Notes: generated by a model not told the origin, from the letters alone. DNA of 64,000 nt from Pyrinomonadaceae bacterium (GCA_021228405.1 JAJQRF010000014.1:58403-122402); one strand, 5' to 3'; numbered from the stretch's first letter, positions 32,342 through 41,890 are shown. Made by a program: numbers and translations.

Positions 32342-33736
32342 ATGAAAATGCACGCCCGTCCTTTTCATTTCGGCGAACGTCTTCTGCATCGGCAAGGCTC
32401 GTTGGTTTTGTGGCTGATTCAGGCGGTTTTCAGCATCGTGATGTCGCTTTTTTTTCGGCGCATCGAACTCGTAAACTCAAATCTGATTCCGAAAGACAAA
32501 GGCTTGGTTTTCGTAATGAATCATCCCAACGGGCTGATCGATGCCGCGCTTGTTTTTGTCGCTCTGCCGCGTAAAGTTTCGTTTCTGGCAAAATCCACGA
32601 TATTTAAAATGCCTGTGCTCGGATTTCTTGCAAAAGCGGTCGAGGCTTTGCCCGTTTACCGTCAATCGGACGCAAAGGAGGATATGGCGAAAAATCAGGA
32701 AACTTTCCGCCGTTGCCGCGAACTTTTAAAGAAAAGCGGCGCGATCGCCATTTTCCCCGAAGGCGTTTCGCATAATGAAACAAAGCTTCAGCCTTTGAAA
32801 ACAGGGGCGGCACGCATCGCGCTCGGCGCGGTTTCGGTCGGCGAAAATCCGAACGCGGTCGATCTGCACGTCGTTCCCGTCGGGCTTTACTACACGAACA
32901 AAACCGATTTTCGGAGTGAAGCGATGCTCATTTTCGGCGAATCCTTTCCCGTTTTGCCCGCGGCATTGAACGATCTCGGCGAACCGTTGCGCGAAGACGT
33001 GAAATCGCTGACGCAGAAGATCGAGGACGCGCTTTTGCAAGTGACGATCAATGCCGAAAACGAAAACGAACTCGAATCCGCGCATATTGCTCAGGAACTC
33101 TTCGCTTCGGTTTACGAAACGAACGATCCGGCGCAGACTCTGGCGGATAAGTTCGAGTTTTTGAGAAGTTACGTTACCGATTCCGCGCTCGACAAAACCG
33201 AGAACGAGCGAAGCGAAAATTTTGAAAAGCGTTTGGCGGATTATGACCGCAAACTCGAAAAGCTCGGCATCGAACCCGAAAATCTCGCGCTTCCGCAATA
33301 TTCCTTCGGTGCGGCGGCGAAATATTTTTTCAAGCGATTCTGGTTTCTCGTCATTTTTTCGCCTTTGGCGATTATCGGCGCGATCCTTCATTTTCCCGCG
33401 TATCAGGTAGGGAAATTGCTCGCCTATATTTATGCAAGAAATGAATCGAGAGATATTGCTTCGACCGTGAAAGTTCTGGCGGGAATGGTTTTAATGCCGC
33501 TCACGTGGATAATTTTAGCCGTTATTTTGTATTTTTATTTCGGCTGGAAACTTGCCGTTGCTTCAATTCCGCTTTCGTTCCTGTGCGGCTATGTTGCGCT
33601 TCGCACGCTCGAAGAAATTGACGAAATGCGCGGCTGGATCAAAGCGGCATGGCTTTTCCTGAGCGGAAGAGAAAAATTTCTGCGGCTTTTGGCGGAAAGA
33701 AGGCGTTTGTATGAAACCGTGAAAAATAAAAAGTAG
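32342..33736 (+). CDS. Glycerol-phosphate-type acyltransferase (PlsC clan) with C-terminal membrane part
   Basis: 464 residues from MKMHARPFHF (ATG 32342). Acyltransferase motif I is NHPNGLIDA (His-x5-Asp rather than the textbook His-x4-Asp, a variant also seen in Bacteroidota-type enzymes); motif III is IFPEGVSH, and PVYRQSDA precedes it. The C-terminal 170 residues hold a polar helical segment and two to three membrane helices (FFKRFWFLVIFSPLAIIGAI, VLAGMVLMPLTWIILAVILY). It probably acylates glycerol-3-phosphate or its lyso product for phospholipid synthesis; the exact acceptor cannot be told. Confidence 0.83.
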   Translation: MKMHARPFHFGERLLHRQGSLVLWLIQAVFSIVMSLFFRRIELVNSNLIPKDKGLVFVMNHPNGLIDAALVFVALPRKVSFLAKSTIFKMPVLGFLAKAVEALPVYRQSDAKEDMAKNQETFRRCRELLKKSGAIAIFPEGVSHNETKLQPLKTGAARIALGAVSVGENPNAVDLHVVPVGLYYTNKTDFRSEAMLIFGESFPVLPAALNDLGEPLREDVKSLTQKIEDALLQVTINAENENELESAHIAQELFASVYETNDPAQTLADKFEFLRSYVTDSALDKTENERSENFEKRLADYDRKLEKLGIEPENLALPQYSFGAAAKYFFKRFWFLVIFSPLAIIGAILHFPAYQVGKLLAYIYARNESRDIASTVKVLAGMVLMPLTWIILAVILYFYFGWKLAVASIPLSFLCGYVALRTLEEIDEMRGWIKAAWLFLSGREKFLRLLAERRRLYETVKNKK

Positions 33737-33742
33737 AAAATA

Positions 33743-33783
33743 AAAAAGGCGATTCGTTTTGTTGGACGAATCGCCTTTTTTAT
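33743..33783. terminator. Terminator shared by the acyltransferase and PyrE-like genes
   Basis: AAAAGGCGATTCGT pairs with ACGAATCGCCTTTT; A and T runs on either side allow action in both directions. Confidence 0.88.
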
Positions 33784-33801
33784 TTTGAAATTTAGCGTAC
33801 A

Positions 33802-34413
33802 TTAACGAACTTTATGTTCTTCCGCATCCGAAGCGTTTTTGGATGCGCGCCATTCTTCTTCCGTATCGTAATAATTAACGTCGAAAGAAAGCAGACTTCT
33901 GACGGGAATTCCCTGAATCTCGTTCGGTGCGTCTTCAAATTTGACGATGGCACCACAGCCGATCACTTCCGCGCCGAGCTGTTTGACCAACTCGAAGGTT
34001 TCTTCCATCGCTTTGCCCGAACGCATAATGTCGTCAACGATGATCGCCGGATAAACGTCACCTTCGCCGATATACTGGCGAAACTGGCGGTTCCCTTCTT
34101 CGACCTCCGCCCAGTAAATCTGGTCCGCCGTCAATGCTTCACGCACGCCGAAAGCGACGACAATGCCGCCCGGACTCGGACTGATGACCGAAACCTTCGG
34201 CAGATGGCTCGAAATCGCTTTTTCCATCCGAAACTTTCTGCTCAGACCGACCGACATTTCGCGCGCGGTGTTGTAATAACGAAACGCCAGCGGCATCTGA
34301 AAATAATGCGAAGCGTGTTTACCGTTCGGATAAACGAAATGTCCTTTGCGGTATGCGCCCGTTTTTTGAAGAATGTTCATTACCGAATCGCTTGTCGGAA
34401 TTAAATCAACCAT
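33802..34413 (-). CDS. Orotate phosphoribosyltransferase-like protein
   Basis: 203 residues, with AAGGAG before the ATG. The PRPP-binding motif is AIIVDDIMRSGKAME; N-terminal TGAYRKGHFVYPNGKHASHYFQ resembles the orotate-binding region of PyrE (G-H-F-x-L-x-S-G). The insertion YFQMPLAFRYYN and the Glu/Asp-rich C-tail differ from textbook PyrE, so this might be a paralogue with another base as substrate. No other pyrimidine gene is near. Cytoplasmic. Confidence 0.78.
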   Translation of the reverse strand: MVDLIPTSDSVMNILQKTGAYRKGHFVYPNGKHASHYFQMPLAFRYYNTAREMSVGLSRKFRMEKAISSHLPKVSVISPSPGGIVVAFGVREALTADQIYWAEVEEGNRQFRQYIGEGDVYPAIIVDDIMRSGKAMEETFELVKQLGAEVIGCGAIVKFEDAPNEIQGIPVRSLLSFDVNYYDTEEEWRASKNASDAEEHKVR

Positions 34414-34477
34414 TTTTTTCTCCTTGTTGTGTTTAAGAATTGCTAATTTGAAATTTTAATCGTCAGAAAATTATTAA

Positions 34478-34933
34478 TCAAACTTCGTTTTTCAAAACTT
34501 GCTCGATCAATGTCCGCTGAACCCGGCTCATCTTTTCGGGTAAGTTGTCCAATTCAAACCATCCTGCGTCGGCGATCTCGTTGGTTTTTATACGAATTTC
34601 GCCTTTCGCCGTAGCGCGAAAGAGAATCTCGACGTGGCGATTGATGGTGCGGACACGAAACATCTGCACATTTTCGAGTTCGAGACCCGTTTCCTCTTTA
34701 ATTTCGCGCCTGATCGCTGTTTCGGGCTGTTCGCCCCGTTCGATAAATCCGCCGGGAATCGCCCAACTCCACTTCGGTCGCAAAACGTGGTCTAAAAGCA
34801 ACACTTTATTGTCTTTATCGAAGATCACGGCGGCGACCGAAACCGTAAATTTCGCTTGCGTCAGCCTGATCGCCTGCATTCTTGCGAAATATGGTGTAAT
34901 ATTCCAGACAAAACCTACGAGTTTTTTCAGCAT
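34478..34933 (-). CDS. NUDIX hydrolase
   Basis: 151 residues from the ATG at 34933 (TTG one codon earlier is less likely). The Nudix box is GFIERGEQPETAIRREIKEETG with all of the metal-binding Glu residues (REIKEE). The motif AIPGGF and the flanking VLLLDHVLRPKWSWAIPGG are usual. Substrates range from oxidised nucleotides to ADP-ribose, and cannot be told. The N-terminal FVWNITPYFARMQAIRLTQ is amphipathic. Confidence 0.9.
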   Translation of the reverse strand: MLKKLVGFVWNITPYFARMQAIRLTQAKFTVSVAAVIFDKDNKVLLLDHVLRPKWSWAIPGGFIERGEQPETAIRREIKEETGLELENVQMFRVRTINRHVEILFRATAKGEIRIKTNEIADAGWFELDNLPEKMSRVQRTLIEQVLKNEV

Positions 34934-35108
34934 CAAAAAAAATTGCTTCCCCCTGGAAAGGAAATTCCCCCTTAAAAAGACAAATTAATCTGGAAAGATA
35001 ACGGCGTTGAACTTTTTTTAAAGTTGTAGGAGAGATTCACCCCTTTCTCTTCTTCTGTCCGAAATTAACAATATAACTTTTCCAGCAGCAGATTCAATCG
35101 GAGTATTT

Positions 35109-37106
35109 ATGTTAAGAAAAATCCCAAAAATTTCCGCGTTGTCAGCGGCTCTTTTGCTGACAATCTTTTTTACGATAAATTCATTTGCCCAAAGCAATTC
35201 TTTACGTGACGATCTCGGCAAATCGTTCAAAAAATTCGACATCGTGCAAATGAATGAAACCCCGCGACAGGTGACGACAAACAAATCCTTCACGATCGAA
35301 GCCGCCGGGAAGAACTTTCAATTGAATTTAGAGCCGAGAGATTTGCGTTCGCCGCGTTATCGTGCGGAAGACACGGGCGCAGACGGTGTTCGGCAGGTCG
35401 AGAAAACTCCGGTCACTACTTTTGAGGGAAACGTTTCGGGTGAAACGAATTCGCAGGTTCGTTTGACGATCGACGAAACGAAATTTGAAGGCTATTTTAC
35501 TTCAAACAATGAAAGATTTTTTATCGAACCCGCAAGTAAATATTCGAGATCGGCAACGGCAAACGAACTCGTCGTTTACCGTTTGCAGGACGTTGCGGCG
35601 GAAAGAAGTTTTGCCTGTCCGCTCGACCTTGCCGAACGCATCGAAGACGGCAAGAAAATGGTTTCGATTGATAATGCTTCGCTTGCAAACGGTCTGCGAG
35701 TCGTCGAAGTTGCAACCGAAGCCGATTTCGATTTCGTCCAGTCGGCGACGAACGCGAGCGGCGCAAACGCCAAGATTTTGAGCATTTTGAATATGGTCGA
35801 AGGCGTTTACGAAGCCGAGTTGAATCTGACCGTCAGCGTCGTTTTTCAGCACACCTGGTCAACGGCTGACCCGTTTAACGGGGCGACAAATTCGACGCTT
35901 CTCACATCTTTTCAGAATTATTGGAATTCAAATTATCCGTCTGCCCAGTATCCGCGCGACACGGCGCATCTTTTTACCTACAAACCGAATGTCCGCGCAC
36001 AGGGTTTTGCTTATTTGGGCGTGGTTTGCCGTTCTCCCGAATTTGCCTACGGTTTGACAGGAAGAGTTTTTACGGACTGGAATTGGGAACAAGCCAATTT
36101 CCTGATCACATCGCACGAGATCGGGCATAATCTCGGCGCAAATCACGCCGAAGCCGCACAAAGTTGTGCAAATTCGTTAATGAATGCACAGCTCGGCGGC
36201 GATACACAGCTTTCGTTCTGTTCATTTTCGAGAAACGAGATCAACAATTACGTGAGCACAAATAACAGTTGTTTGAATGCGCGGAGTTCGGCACGTTGCG
36301 ATTTTGAAGGCGACGGAAAATCCGACATTGCAGTTTGGCGACCGTCGAACGGCTATTGGTATGTCAGCCAAAGCGCGGGCGGATTCAACTTTTTCGGGTT
36401 CGGACAGTCGGGCGATAAGCCCGTCGCGGCGGACTACGACGGCGACGGGAAAACCGACGCGGCGGTTTACCGTAACGGAAACTGGTATCGGATGCGAAGC
36501 TCGGACAATACGTTTGACGGTCTTGGATTCGGACTTTCGACCGACATTCCCGCACCTGCCGATTTCGACGGCGACGGTAAAACCGATGTGGTCGTTTTCC
36601 GCCCGTCAAACGGCGGCTGGTTCTGGCTGAATTCTTCAAACGGCAATCTCGGATCGAGCAATTTCGGCACGAGCGGCGATGTTCCGGTTCCGGCTGATTA
36701 TGACGGCGACGGCAAAGCGGACGTGAATATTTTCCGTCCTTCGACGGGAAACTGGTATCGTCTGAACAGCAGTAACAATTCGTTTTTCGCCGTCCAGTTC
36801 GGACGCAACGGCGACAAGGCTTTCGCGGGTGACTTTGACGGCGACAGCAAAGCGGACGTTGCCGTTTGGCGACCGTCCGACGGCGGCTGGTATGTTTTGA
36901 AAAGCTCTGACGCTTCGCTTTTCGCGCTTGCCTTCGGTGCTTCGACCGATGTGCCGACACCGGGCGATTATGACGGCGACGGCAAAACCGACGTTTCTGT
37001 TTTCCGTCCGTCGACTGGTTACTGGTATCGCTTCAACAGCAGTAATAATTCGTTTGCATCAGCCGCCTTCGGCGCAAGTACCGACATTCCGGCAGAAGCT
37101 TTCTAA
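35109..37106 (+). CDS. Secreted M12-type zinc metalloprotease with FG-GAP/VCBS propeller
   Basis: 665 residues. Signal peptide (1-27). Residues about 28-190 are a propeptide. The reprolysin-type zinc signature HEIGHNLGANH gives three His ligands and the catalytic Glu, at about residue 336-346, in a catalytic domain of about 200-395. From about 397 to the end come seven tandem units of about 36-47 residues with DxDGDGKxD calcium loops (DFEGDGKSDIAVWRPSNG), forming a beta-propeller like those of integrin FG-GAP repeats. It likely degrades or adheres to extracellular protein. The second convergent protease is at 37381. Confidence 0.88.
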   Translation: MLRKIPKISALSAALLLTIFFTINSFAQSNSLRDDLGKSFKKFDIVQMNETPRQVTTNKSFTIEAAGKNFQLNLEPRDLRSPRYRAEDTGADGVRQVEKTPVTTFEGNVSGETNSQVRLTIDETKFEGYFTSNNERFFIEPASKYSRSATANELVVYRLQDVAAERSFACPLDLAERIEDGKKMVSIDNASLANGLRVVEVATEADFDFVQSATNASGANAKILSILNMVEGVYEAELNLTVSVVFQHTWSTADPFNGATNSTLLTSFQNYWNSNYPSAQYPRDTAHLFTYKPNVRAQGFAYLGVVCRSPEFAYGLTGRVFTDWNWEQANFLITSHEIGHNLGANHAEAAQSCANSLMNAQLGGDTQLSFCSFSRNEINNYVSTNNSCLNARSSARCDFEGDGKSDIAVWRPSNGYWYVSQSAGGFNFFGFGQSGDKPVAADYDGDGKTDAAVYRNGNWYRMRSSDNTFDGLGFGLSTDIPAPADFDGDGKTDVVVFRPSNGGWFWLNSSNGNLGSSNFGTSGDVPVPADYDGDGKADVNIFRPSTGNWYRLNSSNNSFFAVQFGRNGDKAFAGDFDGDSKADVAVWRPSDGGWYVLKSSDASLFALAFGASTDVPTPGDYDGDGKTDVSVFRPSTGYWYRFNSSNNSFASAAFGASTDIPAEAF

Positions 37107-37122
37107 CGGCATTAGAAAATGA

Positions 37123-37163
37123 AAAAATTAAAAAGAGGAACGTTTGTTCCTCTTTTTAATTTT
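37123..37163. terminator. Terminator of the M12-type protease gene
   Basis: AAATTAAAAAGAGGAAC pairs with GTTCCTCTTTTTAATTT, followed by T. Confidence 0.88.
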
Positions 37164-37235
37164 TACAAGCTAAACTTTTGCCGCAACGATTAGAGAAAAC
37201 ACATTGTAATCAAAGCATCTTTATTATTCGGATGT

Positions 37236-37302
37236 GTTCAGAGTTCAAACTTCAGTTTGAACTTGGCTGATGTATATTCAAACTGAAGTTTGAACTTTGA
37301 AC
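37236..37302. repeat. Palindromic element, GTTCAGAGTTC family
   Basis: GTTCAGAGTTCAAACTTCAG (37236) and CTGAAGTTTGAACTTTGAAC (37283-37302) are inverted copies; third of four related copies. Confidence 0.75.
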
Positions 37303-37329
37303 ATAAATCGTTTTTCAATAAGTTAAAAT

Positions 37330-37365
37330 AAAAAAGGCACGATTAAAAACCGTGCCTTTTTTATT
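37330..37365. terminator. Terminator of the thermolysin-type protease gene
   Basis: AAAAAGGCACG pairs with CGTGCCTTTTT on the minus side of the gap; T run follows. Confidence 0.85.
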
Positions 37366-37380
37366 TTCATTCAAACCTGA

Positions 37381-39495
37381 CTATTGCAAAACTGCGTCGT
37401 CAACTCTGAAAGTCGTAATCAAGGAACTGTCGTTCGTGGTTCTGAATTGAATACGAACCGTTTGTCCTTTGTAAGCCGCCAAGTTCAGCGATTTCTGTGA
37501 ATAAGTCGTCGAAGAAGCGGTCTTATTCAAATTGCTGTAAGTTGCGGGCGTTGCCAAGAGAGTTCCTGCCGTATTGCGGACTTCGACGAACAATCTGTCG
37601 TATTGCGTCGTCGTTGTCGTTTCCGCCGAAGTAACATTCAACCAGAAGGTCAATGTTCCCGTTGCGGTCGAAGGAATCGCTACTTGCTGATAGGTTTGTC
37701 CGGTTACATTGATTGCGTTTCCGAAATAGATATAACCCGTTCCGCTGCGCGGCGATGCGCCGTTTGCGGTATAAAGTGCGCCTGTTCCCGACGAAACCCA
37801 CGGCGAAAGACTCGTTTCAAATCCGCCGTTGACCAATAAATTGGTTCCCGGCGGCGGGGTCGGGGTCGGAGTTCCTGCGCCCGGGCAAGTTCCCACGCCG
37901 ACAGCGCACCATGCTTGTGCAACGCCGGTTGCTTGCGCACTGCTTGCGCCGAACAAATCGTTTGCCGCGTTGATCGTTGCCGTTCTTGCCGCCGCAAAAT
38001 TCGTGCTCGCCGTCATATAGGTCGTCAAAGCGCGATACCAGATTCTTTCCGATGCGCTTGTGCCGATGCCGGTTACGGAAATTCCGCTGACGCGGTTCGT
38101 GCCGCCTGCCGCCATCAAATAGAAAGCGTGGTTGGCAATTCCCGAATTGGTGTGAACGCCGCCGCTGTCAGCCGTTCCCGTGTAGCGGATGCTGTAATGA
38201 TCGGGATCGCCGTAGGTGAACGGACTGCTCATCGAACGAAGCGCGTCGCCCGGTGTTCCCGGCGTGTAGCAATCTTCGCCGATCAGCCAGGTGTTTGCAG
38301 TAACTGTTCCGCCGTCGGCTCTCAATTCGACCATCGCGCCGAAAATGTCGGATGTTGCTTCATTGAGCGCGCCCGATTCGTTTGCATAAGTCAGGTTTGC
38401 CGTGTATTCGGTTACGCCGTGCGACATTTCGTGTCCCGCGACATCAACCGTCGTCAAAGGTGAGAACGTCGTGCCGTCGCCGTCGCCGTAGCTCATCTGA
38501 TTGTTGAACCAAAAAGCGTTGTTGTAGCGACCGCTCGAACCGAAGTGAACACGTGAAACGACGAGCGGAATTCCGCCGACTGCCGAAGTGGTCGTTCCCG
38601 GACCGCTTGCGCCGTTGATGCCGTTGCGTCCGTGAACTGCCTGATAATAATCGTAGGTTTGTGCCGCACCGTAATGCGCGTCAACGCCAGCGCGTTCGAT
38701 GGTTGCGTTCCAAACATCGTCCGTTCCCGTATAGCGCGACTGGGTGCCGCCCGTTCCGGTATTTTCGTTACCGGTCGAGTTCATATTGAACGTTCCCATC
38801 CGGCGCGTGGTGTCTTCCATATAGAAAGTTCCGCCCGAATTGGACGTGTCGATCGTCACCGTTCCGCTGTAAAGCGATGAACCCGTGCCGGTTTGCAGAT
38901 TGTTGTATTCAAATACTTTTTCGCCCGTTTGCGCGTCGATGAAAGTCACGGGAACTGCCGTTTCTTCCGAACCGTCGATGCGCGGCGTGGTGACGCGGTA
39001 AACTAAATGATCGCGGTCATCTGCACGGAAAACCCACAAATCTGCGGTCGGGTCTTGCGACAATTTTGCTCTGCCGCGATATGAATCGACCACGGCTCTG
39101 ATCGCGTCTTTTTCCGAAAGATTCGGTTGTGTATTGACCGCGATTGCTTCTTTCAAAGCGTCTGTCACGGTCGAAAGTGCGCCGTCCGCTTTTAAGTGAA
39201 CGATGGCTTCGCCTTCCCAAACGGGAACGCCGCCGACGGTCTGCCGAACACGCGTATGCGCCATTTTCAGATTGTCGATCTCGACTTTCTGAACCTGAAA
39301 TTCGTCAATATTGCCGATCGCTCTCTGCGCTGCCCTGTCGCGCAGAATGCCTAAACTGATCTGTTTGGCATTTTCGAGTTCGTCCTGCGAACCCGTATTG
39401 AAAATATTTTTGCTTGCCCCGGTTTTATTGGTCATCAAAAAGAAAACTGATGCCGCCAGAACAAATAATGCTGAAATACCTAGAAATTTTTTCAC
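37381..39495 (-). CDS. Secreted M4 (thermolysin-family) metalloprotease
   Basis: 704 residues from a GTG start with AAGGAG upstream. Signal/anchor MKKFLGISALFVLAASVFFL; FTP/PepSY propeptide to about 215; thermolysin catalytic domain with DVAGHEMSHGVTEYTANL (zinc ligands H-E-x-x-H) and the third-ligand helix ESGALNEATSDIFGAMVE; then the C-terminal M4 domain to about 545 (GGVHTNSGIANHAFYLMAAGG). A Pro/Thr linker (GTPTPTPPPGTN) leads to a C-terminal jelly-roll-like domain (NGGFETSLSPWVSSG to the end) that could bind carbohydrate or stabilise the enzyme. Convergent with the M12-type protease. Confidence 0.93.
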   Translation of the reverse strand: MKKFLGISALFVLAASVFFLMTNKTGASKNIFNTGSQDELENAKQISLGILRDRAAQRAIGNIDEFQVQKVEIDNLKMAHTRVRQTVGGVPVWEGEAIVHLKADGALSTVTDALKEAIAVNTQPNLSEKDAIRAVVDSYRGRAKLSQDPTADLWVFRADDRDHLVYRVTTPRIDGSEETAVPVTFIDAQTGEKVFEYNNLQTGTGSSLYSGTVTIDTSNSGGTFYMEDTTRRMGTFNMNSTGNENTGTGGTQSRYTGTDDVWNATIERAGVDAHYGAAQTYDYYQAVHGRNGINGASGPGTTTSAVGGIPLVVSRVHFGSSGRYNNAFWFNNQMSYGDGDGTTFSPLTTVDVAGHEMSHGVTEYTANLTYANESGALNEATSDIFGAMVELRADGGTVTANTWLIGEDCYTPGTPGDALRSMSSPFTYGDPDHYSIRYTGTADSGGVHTNSGIANHAFYLMAAGGTNRVSGISVTGIGTSASERIWYRALTTYMTASTNFAAARTATINAANDLFGASSAQATGVAQAWCAVGVGTCPGAGTPTPTPPPGTNLLVNGGFETSLSPWVSSGTGALYTANGASPRSGTGYIYFGNAINVTGQTYQQVAIPSTATGTLTFWLNVTSAETTTTTQYDRLFVEVRNTAGTLLATPATYSNLNKTASSTTYSQKSLNLAAYKGQTVRIQFRTTNDSSLITTFRVDDAVLQ

Positions 39496-39676
39496 GCTCT
39501 TTTTTTTATCTCCTTGGGAAATTTAATTTTTTTGTTTGCTGATATGTATCAAGCCGTTATGAATAAAAGCACAAACTCAGAGATAAAACTTTTCCAAGTT
39601 TCAAGTAAATAGGATATAAATTATTAACTGAATTGTCGGAAAGAACGAAAATTTTTCCCGATACTTCTAGGGGGAA

Positions 39677-40153
39677 GTGTTAGAGATTTTAACATTAAAA
39701 ATTCTTGTGTCAAGTATAAGCAGACAAAATAACAAAATAAACGGCAGTTATCTGCAAACGACCGGAATCGGCGAGATTTTTTCGTGGGACGAGGTTTCAG
39801 AAATCCACAAAATCCGCAACGGGATTTACCAGCGCGGCGGCAAGCTGATTTCCTTATTAACCGACTTCGGAAAAATAAATCCGTGTTATCCCGACTTTCA
39901 CGGCGACACGGAAAATACTATCTTTTACACCGGCGCGGGCAGACGCGGCGACCAGAAATTGGATTCGTTCAATCGTGCGCTTTTCAACGCGATCGAATCG
40001 AAACACGCCGTTCCGCTTTTTAATAAACTGAAGGTCGGGAAATGGCAATTTATGGGATTCTGGCAAGTCGCGGAAGGCAGATATATCTACGACGAAGCGC
40101 AGAAAAGAATGGTCTGGAAATTTAAGTTGGAGCGGGCAGAAGCCCGCACGTAA
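39677..40153 (+). CDS. Stand-alone SRA/ScoMcrA-N-like reader domain (tentative)
   Basis: 158 residues from a GTG start (start uncertain). The core (IGEIFSWDEVSEIHKIRNGIY ... TIFYTGAGRRGDQKLDSF, NRALFNAIE, WQFMGFWQVAEGRYIYD) resembles the SRA-like modified-DNA-binding domain at the N-terminus of ScoMcrA-type HNH restriction enzymes: the pattern YTGxGxxGDQ...NRAL is characteristic. No HNH or other nuclease domain is attached or nearby. The last residues (LERAEART) and stop are encoded by a copy of the GCAGAAGCCCGC palindrome, so the C-terminus seems to have been set by repeat insertion. An alternative is an unrelated small DUF. Confidence 0.55.
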   Translation: MLEILTLKILVSSISRQNNKINGSYLQTTGIGEIFSWDEVSEIHKIRNGIYQRGGKLISLLTDFGKINPCYPDFHGDTENTIFYTGAGRRGDQKLDSFNRALFNAIESKHAVPLFNKLKVGKWQFMGFWQVAEGRYIYDEAQKRMVWKFKLERAEART

Positions 40154-40163
40154 GTAAGGGCGG
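40132..40163. repeat. GCAGAAGCCCGCACGTAAGT half-element at the end of the SRA-like gene
   Basis: GCAGAAGCCCGCACGTAAGT followed by AAGGGCGG is one arm of the same element as inside the helicase gene (24536-24645). It contains the stop codon of the SRA-like gene. Confidence 0.82.
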
Positions 40164-40171
40164 AAATTACA

Positions 40172-40657
40172 ATGGTGGAAATCAGAAAAGCGACGGAAAA
40201 CGATAAGAACGAAGTTTGGGAAATCATCAAAGAAGTGCTCGCAAGCGGCGACACATACACTTTCGCCCCTGATTCGCCGAAAGAGAAAATGCTTGCATTT
40301 TGGTTTTCACCCGACAAAAAAACTTACGTCGGCGTTTGGGAAAACGAGATCGTCGGGACGTTTTTCATTAAGGAAAATCAGCCCGATTTGGGAGCGCACG
40401 TGGCAAACGCGGGTTATATGGTTTCGTCAAGGGCGAAAGGGAAGGGAATCGGGAGAAAAATGGCGGAATTTTCTTTTGAAGAAGCGCGGAAAGACGGCTT
40501 TAAAGCGATGCAGTTTAATTTTGTCGTGAAATCGAACGAAAACGCGGTCGGATTATGGAAAAGTTTAGGCTTCGAGGTCATCGGCGAAATTCCCGAAGCG
40601 TTTCAGCATAAAGAATTAGGACTGACGAACGCGCTCATTATGTATCGAAAATTATAA
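40172..40657 (+). CDS. GNAT family N-acetyltransferase
   Basis: 161 residues, 18 bp after the SRA-like gene. The acetyl-CoA motif is VSSRAKGKGIGRKMAEF (Q/R-x-x-G-x-G/A), in the normal order after EIVGTFFIKEN and before AMQFNFVVKSNENAVGLWKSLGFEVIGEIPEAF. The family acetylates amines of small molecules or proteins; substrate unknown. The C-terminal AFQHKELGLTNALIMYRKL is typical for one GNAT subgroup. Confidence 0.9.
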   Translation: MVEIRKATENDKNEVWEIIKEVLASGDTYTFAPDSPKEKMLAFWFSPDKKTYVGVWENEIVGTFFIKENQPDLGAHVANAGYMVSSRAKGKGIGRKMAEFSFEEARKDGFKAMQFNFVVKSNENAVGLWKSLGFEVIGEIPEAFQHKELGLTNALIMYRKL

Positions 40658-40696
40658 CTTTCATTTTTTACTTTTTATTCTTATCATAAACATTTT

Positions 40697-41890
40697 ATGA
40701 CTATCGAAGAACAACTTTCATATTTAAGAAAAGGCGCGGTCGATCTGCTTCGCGAAGAAGATTTGCGCGTAAAACTCGAACGTTCGGCGAAAACCGGAAA
40801 ACCGCTTCGCATCAAGCTCGGCGCAGACCCGACCGCGCCCGATATTCACGTCGGGCATACGGTCGTTATCCGCAAGCTTCGCGCTTTTCAGGAACTCGGT
40901 CACACGGCAATTTTTCTGATCGGCAGTTTTACGGGAATGATCGGCGACCCGTCGGGCAAAAACGCAACCCGTCCGCCGCTTTCGCGCGAAGAAATCGACG
41001 CAAACGCCGAAACTTACAAAAAACAGATTTTCAAACTGCTCGACCCCGAAAAGACCGAAATCCGTTACAATTCCGAATGGCTCGACAAATTCAACGCGGC
41101 GGACTTTGTCCGTCTTTGTTCGCGCGTCACGGTCAAACAAATTCTCGAACGCGACGATTTTGAAAAGCGTCTACGCGAAGAAAGACCGATCTCGCTTCAC
41201 GAACTGCTTTACCCGCTCGTGCAAGGTTACGATTCGGTCGCGCTCTCGTCGGATGTCGAGCTCGGCGGAACCGACCAGAAATTCAATCTGATGGTCGGGC
41301 GAAATCTGCAACGCGAATATGCGCAGGAACCGCAGGTGATTTTGACTACGCCGCTACTCGAAGGTTTGGACGGTGTCAATAAAATGTCGAAATCGCTCAA
41401 CAATTACATCGGAATCGACGAAGCCCCAAACGAAATGTTCGGCAAAGTGATGTCGATTTCCGACGATCTGATGTGGCGTTACTACGAACTTTTGACCGAC
41501 TCAACGCCCGCCGAGATTGAAAAAATGAAATCGTCGGACGAAAATCCGCGTAATCTGAAAGTGAATCTGGCAAAACTCATCATTAAGGATTTTCATTCAA
41601 GCGAAGCGGCAGAAGCGGCGGAAGCCGATTTTGTCGCACGTTTCGTCAAAAAGGAAATTCCCGACGAAATCGAAGAAACACAAATTTCGGCAGGAAATTA
41701 CAATCTCGCCGACCTGCTCGTGCAAACAAATCTCGCTCCCTCGAAAAAGGAGGCGAAACGCCTGATCGAACAAGGCGGCGTAAAATTGAACGGCGAAAAA
41801 GCTACGGCTTCGGGTTCGGAAATTGAATTCAAGGACGAAATTCTGCTTCAGGTCGGCAAGCGCAAGTTTTTGAAGGTGAAAACTTCATAA
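40697..41890 (+). CDS. tyrS: Tyrosyl-tRNA synthetase
   Basis: 397 residues. Class I signature HVGHTVVIRKL in place of HIGH, and NKMSKSLNN (KMSKS). The long form with SLHELLYPLVQGYDSVALSSDVELGGTDQKFNLMVGR matches the TyrZ-like subgroup. The C-terminal 65 residues form an S4 RNA-binding domain (LAPSKKEAKRLIEQGGVKLNGEKAT). Charges tRNA-Tyr in the cytoplasm. Followed after 36 bp by aguB in the same direction. Confidence 0.97.
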   Translation: MTIEEQLSYLRKGAVDLLREEDLRVKLERSAKTGKPLRIKLGADPTAPDIHVGHTVVIRKLRAFQELGHTAIFLIGSFTGMIGDPSGKNATRPPLSREEIDANAETYKKQIFKLLDPEKTEIRYNSEWLDKFNAADFVRLCSRVTVKQILERDDFEKRLREERPISLHELLYPLVQGYDSVALSSDVELGGTDQKFNLMVGRNLQREYAQEPQVILTTPLLEGLDGVNKMSKSLNNYIGIDEAPNEMFGKVMSISDDLMWRYYELLTDSTPAEIEKMKSSDENPRNLKVNLAKLIIKDFHSSEAAEAAEADFVARFVKKEIPDEIEETQISAGNYNLADLLVQTNLAPSKKEAKRLIEQGGVKLNGEKATASGSEIEFKDEILLQVGKRKFLKVKTS

